NCBI GenBank assembly: GCA_902363335.1 | Contig: CABIZV010000013.1 | Location: forward strand, 1-29,692 | Source of the DNA: Enterobacteriaceae bacterium | Lineage (GTDB): Bacteria > Pseudomonadota > Gammaproteobacteria > Enterobacterales > Enterobacteriaceae | Direction of reading: 5' to 3' | Length of the DNA: 29,692 nt | Shown here: positions 28,150 through 29,692 of the stretch, piece by piece | Numbering within the stretch: position 1 is the first letter of the stretch | Layout: the number at the start of each line of letters is the position of its first letter | The notes under the pieces: model-generated | Told to the model about the DNA's origin: nothing | Database searches by the model: none | What the model saw: only the letters and a program-made list of their open reading frames with translations | Position numbers and translations under genes: made by a program

Positions 28150-28178
28150 GATATAAAAATTCGTTTTACAGGCATACG
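28150..28178 (-). promoter_or_regulatory. Candidate rplKA promoter (PL11)
   Basis: A TATATC -10 (28150-28155, minus strand) is followed by a GC-rich CACGGGGAG discriminator like those of stringently controlled promoters. It is preceded by an AT-rich spacer. The -35 region is weak. It lies between the nusG terminator and the L1 site, where E. coli PL11 is found. Confidence 0.55.
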
Positions 28179-28180
28179 CC

Positions 28181-28222
28181 CATAAAAACAAAAGGCGCGA
28201 AATTGTATGCCAATTTCGCGCC
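28181..28222 (-). terminator. secE-nusG terminator
   Basis: On the minus strand GGCGCGAAATTG and CAATTTCGCGCC form a perfect 12-pair stem with a 5-base loop. TTTTGTTTTTATG follows. It ends the secE-nusG transcript 40 bases after the nusG stop. Confidence 0.92.
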
Positions 28223-28261
28223 CTATGCAACGATTAGATCGCTGCTTTTTTGATCGTAGTC

Positions 28262-28807
28262 TTACGCTTTTTCTACCTGAGCAAAGTCCAGCTCTACCGG
28301 GGTCGCACGACCGAAGATAGACACGGAAACTTTCAGGCGTGACTTTTCGTAATCAACTTCTTCAACAACGCCGTTAAAGTCAGCAAATGGACCGTCGCTG
28401 ACGCGAACCATTTCACCCGGTTCGAACATGGTTTTCGGACGCGGCTTATCGCCCACCTGCTGCAGACGGTTCATGATCGCGTCGACTTCTTTGTCGCTGA
28501 TAGGTGCAGGGCGGTCAGAAGTACCACCGATAAAGCCCATCACGCGAGGAACGCTGCGTACAAGGTGCCAGCTTGCGTCGTTCATCACCATCTGAACAAG
28601 GACATAGCCTGGGAAGAATTTACGTTCGCTTTTACGACGCTGGCCGCCACGAATTTCGACCACTTCTTCGGTCGGAACCATAACTTCGCCAAACAGCTCT
28701 TCCATATTTTGTAATTTGATATGCTCGCGCAGCGAAGTCGCTACACGGCCTTCAAAACCGGAAAACGCCTGAACGACGTACCAACGCTTTTTAGGTGCTT
28801 CAGACAT
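28262..28807 (-). CDS. nusG: Transcription elongation/antitermination factor NusG
   Basis: NusG binds the RNA polymerase clamp through its NGN domain. Its KOW domain links polymerase to Rho or to ribosomal protein S10. The 181-residue protein has NGN (MSEAPKKRWYVVQAFSGFEG onwards) and a C-terminal KOW (about 125-181), with VRVSDGPFADFNGVVEEVD typical of the family. The start ATG is one base after the secE stop, so the two are co-translated. It acts in rRNA antitermination, relevant to the boxA leader at the left end of this window. Confidence 0.99.
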   Translation of the reverse strand: MSEAPKKRWYVVQAFSGFEGRVATSLREHIKLQNMEELFGEVMVPTEEVVEIRGGQRRKSERKFFPGYVLVQMVMNDASWHLVRSVPRVMGFIGGTSDRPAPISDKEVDAIMNRLQQVGDKPRPKTMFEPGEMVRVSDGPFADFNGVVEEVDYEKSRLKVSVSIFGRATPVELDFAQVEKA

Positions 28808-28808
28808 C

Positions 28809-29192
28809 TTAGAACCTCAGGCCAGTGATAAAGGATACCAGGCGAACCAGAATACCATCCAGTCCCCACAGGATCAGTGACATTACCGCAGTGACCGCAG
28901 CAACGATAAGCGTTGTGTGCAGTGTTTCCTGGCGAGTCGGCCAAATCACCTTACGAACTTCGGTTCTCGCTTCACGTGCAAACGCCACGGTCGCTTTGCC
29001 TTTCGTCGTCAACAGCGCGACACCACCCGCTGCAGCAATAATAATTACTACGGCCAGCGCACGCAGCGGCAGCATCATGTCACGATAAAGGTAGTTACCT
29101 ACGATTGCTGCGATCAGCAACACGGCAACGACTACCCACTTCATCGCTTCCAGGCCGCGCCCGCTCCCTTGAGCTTCGGTATTCGCACTCAT
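28809..29192 (-). CDS. secE: Preprotein translocase subunit SecE
   Basis: SecE clamps SecY in the inner-membrane SecYEG channel. This is the long, three-helix enterobacterial form. It has 127 residues with membrane segments near 18-36 (WVVVAVLLIAAIVGNYLY), 42-62 (LRALAVVIIIAAAGG) and 93-113. The conserved cytoplasmic helix (AREARTEVRKVIWPTRQET) is intact. It is the first gene of secE-nusG and lies after the tufB terminator. The ribosome site before the ATG is an AGG in GACAGG. Confidence 0.98.
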   Translation of the reverse strand: MSANTEAQGSGRGLEAMKWVVVAVLLIAAIVGNYLYRDMMLPLRALAVVIIIAAAGGVALLTTKGKATVAFAREARTEVRKVIWPTRQETLHTTLIVAAVTAVMSLILWGLDGILVRLVSFITGLRF

Positions 29193-29254
29193 AAACCAAC
29201 CTGTCAGAAGTATTCTACAAACATTTCCACCCCGCGAGTGCGAGGCGATCCAAA

Positions 29255-29312
29255 CCGAAATTGAGTTTCGGACTAAACGCCCTCTACAGAGCCTGTCTCA
29301 GCAATGATTATG
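29255..29312 (-). promoter_or_regulatory. Candidate secE promoter and leader hairpin
   Basis: On the minus strand a TGCCATAAT segment provides -10 CATAAT (29307-29312) after a run of eight T. The -35 region is poor. About 40 bases downstream, CCGAAA and TTTCGG (29255-29271) form a small leader hairpin. The gap between tufB and secE (29193-29414) holds nothing else but the tufB terminator. Confidence 0.4.
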
Positions 29313-29356
29313 GCAAAAAAAATCACTGATGAGCCAGGTTCTGGTTCGACAGCGTA

Positions 29357-29385
29357 TAAAAAGGGCATCAAATGATGCCCTTTTA
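29357..29385 (-). terminator. tufB terminator
   Basis: On the minus strand AAAAGGGCATCA and TGATGCCCTTTT form a 12-pair stem with a 2-base TT spacer at the tip. It runs into TTTTTATACG. It lies 30 bases after the tufB stop. Confidence 0.9.
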
Positions 29386-29414
29386 TTGCGCATTGCGTCA
29401 AATGTTATCGGCAA

Positions 29415-29692
29415 TTAGCTCATTACTTTAGCAACAACACCTGCGCCAACGGTACGACCGCCTTCACGGATTGCGAAACGCAGACCGTCATCCATCGCGA
29501 TTGGGTGGATCAGGGTAACAACCATTTTGATGTTGTCGCCCGGCATTACCATCTCAACGCCTTCTGGCAGTTCGATGGTGCCAGTCACGTCAGTAGTACG
29601 GAAGTAGAACTGTGGACGGTAGCCTTTGAAGAACGGAGTATGACGGCCGCCTTCGTCTTTGGACAGGATGTACACTTCAGATTCGAACTTGG
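29415..29692 (-). CDS. tufB: Elongation factor Tu, C-terminal part (cut by the window edge)
   Basis: The last 92 codons of EF-Tu, the GTPase that brings aminoacyl-tRNA to the ribosome. The gene begins beyond the right edge. Domain III is recognisable from KFESEVYILSKDEGGRHTPF and GYRPQFYFRTTDVTG to the end. The final residue is serine, as I recall for E. coli TufB (TufA ends in glycine), and the neighbour is secE, both pointing to tufB. The penultimate residue is methionine, where I recall leucine. There is no sign of a frameshift. Confidence 0.96.
   Translation of the reverse strand, partial: KFESEVYILSKDEGGRHTPFFKGYRPQFYFRTTDVTGTIELPEGVEMVMPGDNIKMVVTLIHPIAMDDGLRFAIREGGRTVGAGVVAKVMS

Overview
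The window is a piece of an Enterobacteriaceae chromosome, the purHD to thi to rpoBC to tufB neighbourhood. Nearly every housekeeping protein has the length and recognisable sequence of its Escherichia coli counterpart: PurH 529 aa, HU-alpha 90 aa, ThiC 632 aa, RpoC 1407 aa, RpoB 1342 aa. It is not E. coli K-12 as I remember it. No zraPSR genes lie between purD and yjaH, and three extra genes sit between thiH and rpoC. A Klebsiella/Enterobacter/Kosakonia-type relative is plausible, but the species cannot be fixed from this window.

Layout. 1-250: promoters P1 and P2 and the boxA leader of an rRNA operon that reads leftward out of the window. 390-3480: the PurR-controlled purHD operon, divergent from the rRNA operon, closed by an intrinsic terminator. 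3495-7850, minus strand: nudC, hemE, nfi, yjaG, hupA and yjaH. 7948-8433: rsd, divergent from nudC. 8490-14044: a TPP riboswitch followed by the tightly overlapping thiamine operon thiCEFSGH. 14045-16824: an accessory block with a membrane-bound dCACHE-GGEEF diguanylate cyclase and a two-gene lactose/chitobiose-type PTS unit (EIIB, EIIA) with no EIIC gene. 16923-29692, minus strand: the transcription/translation cluster tufB (partial), secE-nusG, rplKA, rplJL, rpoBC, with its promoters, autoregulatory leaders, attenuator and terminators.

How the genes work together. purHD and thiCEFSGH meet in metabolism: ThiC consumes aminoimidazole ribotide, an intermediate of the purine pathway that PurD and PurH serve. 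hemE and nudC act on tetrapyrroles and on NAD(H)/NAD-capped RNA. hupA, rsd, rpoBC, nusG and the ribosomal proteins are growth-rate machinery. The right-hand cluster shows the classical controls: a candidate L1 operator before rplK, a candidate L10 leader before rplJ, and an attenuator between rplL and rpoB.

Most worth a second look are the thiH-rpoC accessory block and an ERIC (IRU) repeat embedded in the rplJ mRNA leader. In the accessory block the cyclase lacks the usual RxxD inhibitory site. The orphan EIIB/EIIA pair sits behind a promoter with a CRP-like site at about -61 and LacI-family-like operators. I see no CRISPR array, transposase, phage gene, tRNA gene or mature rRNA in the window, and no clear novel defence system.
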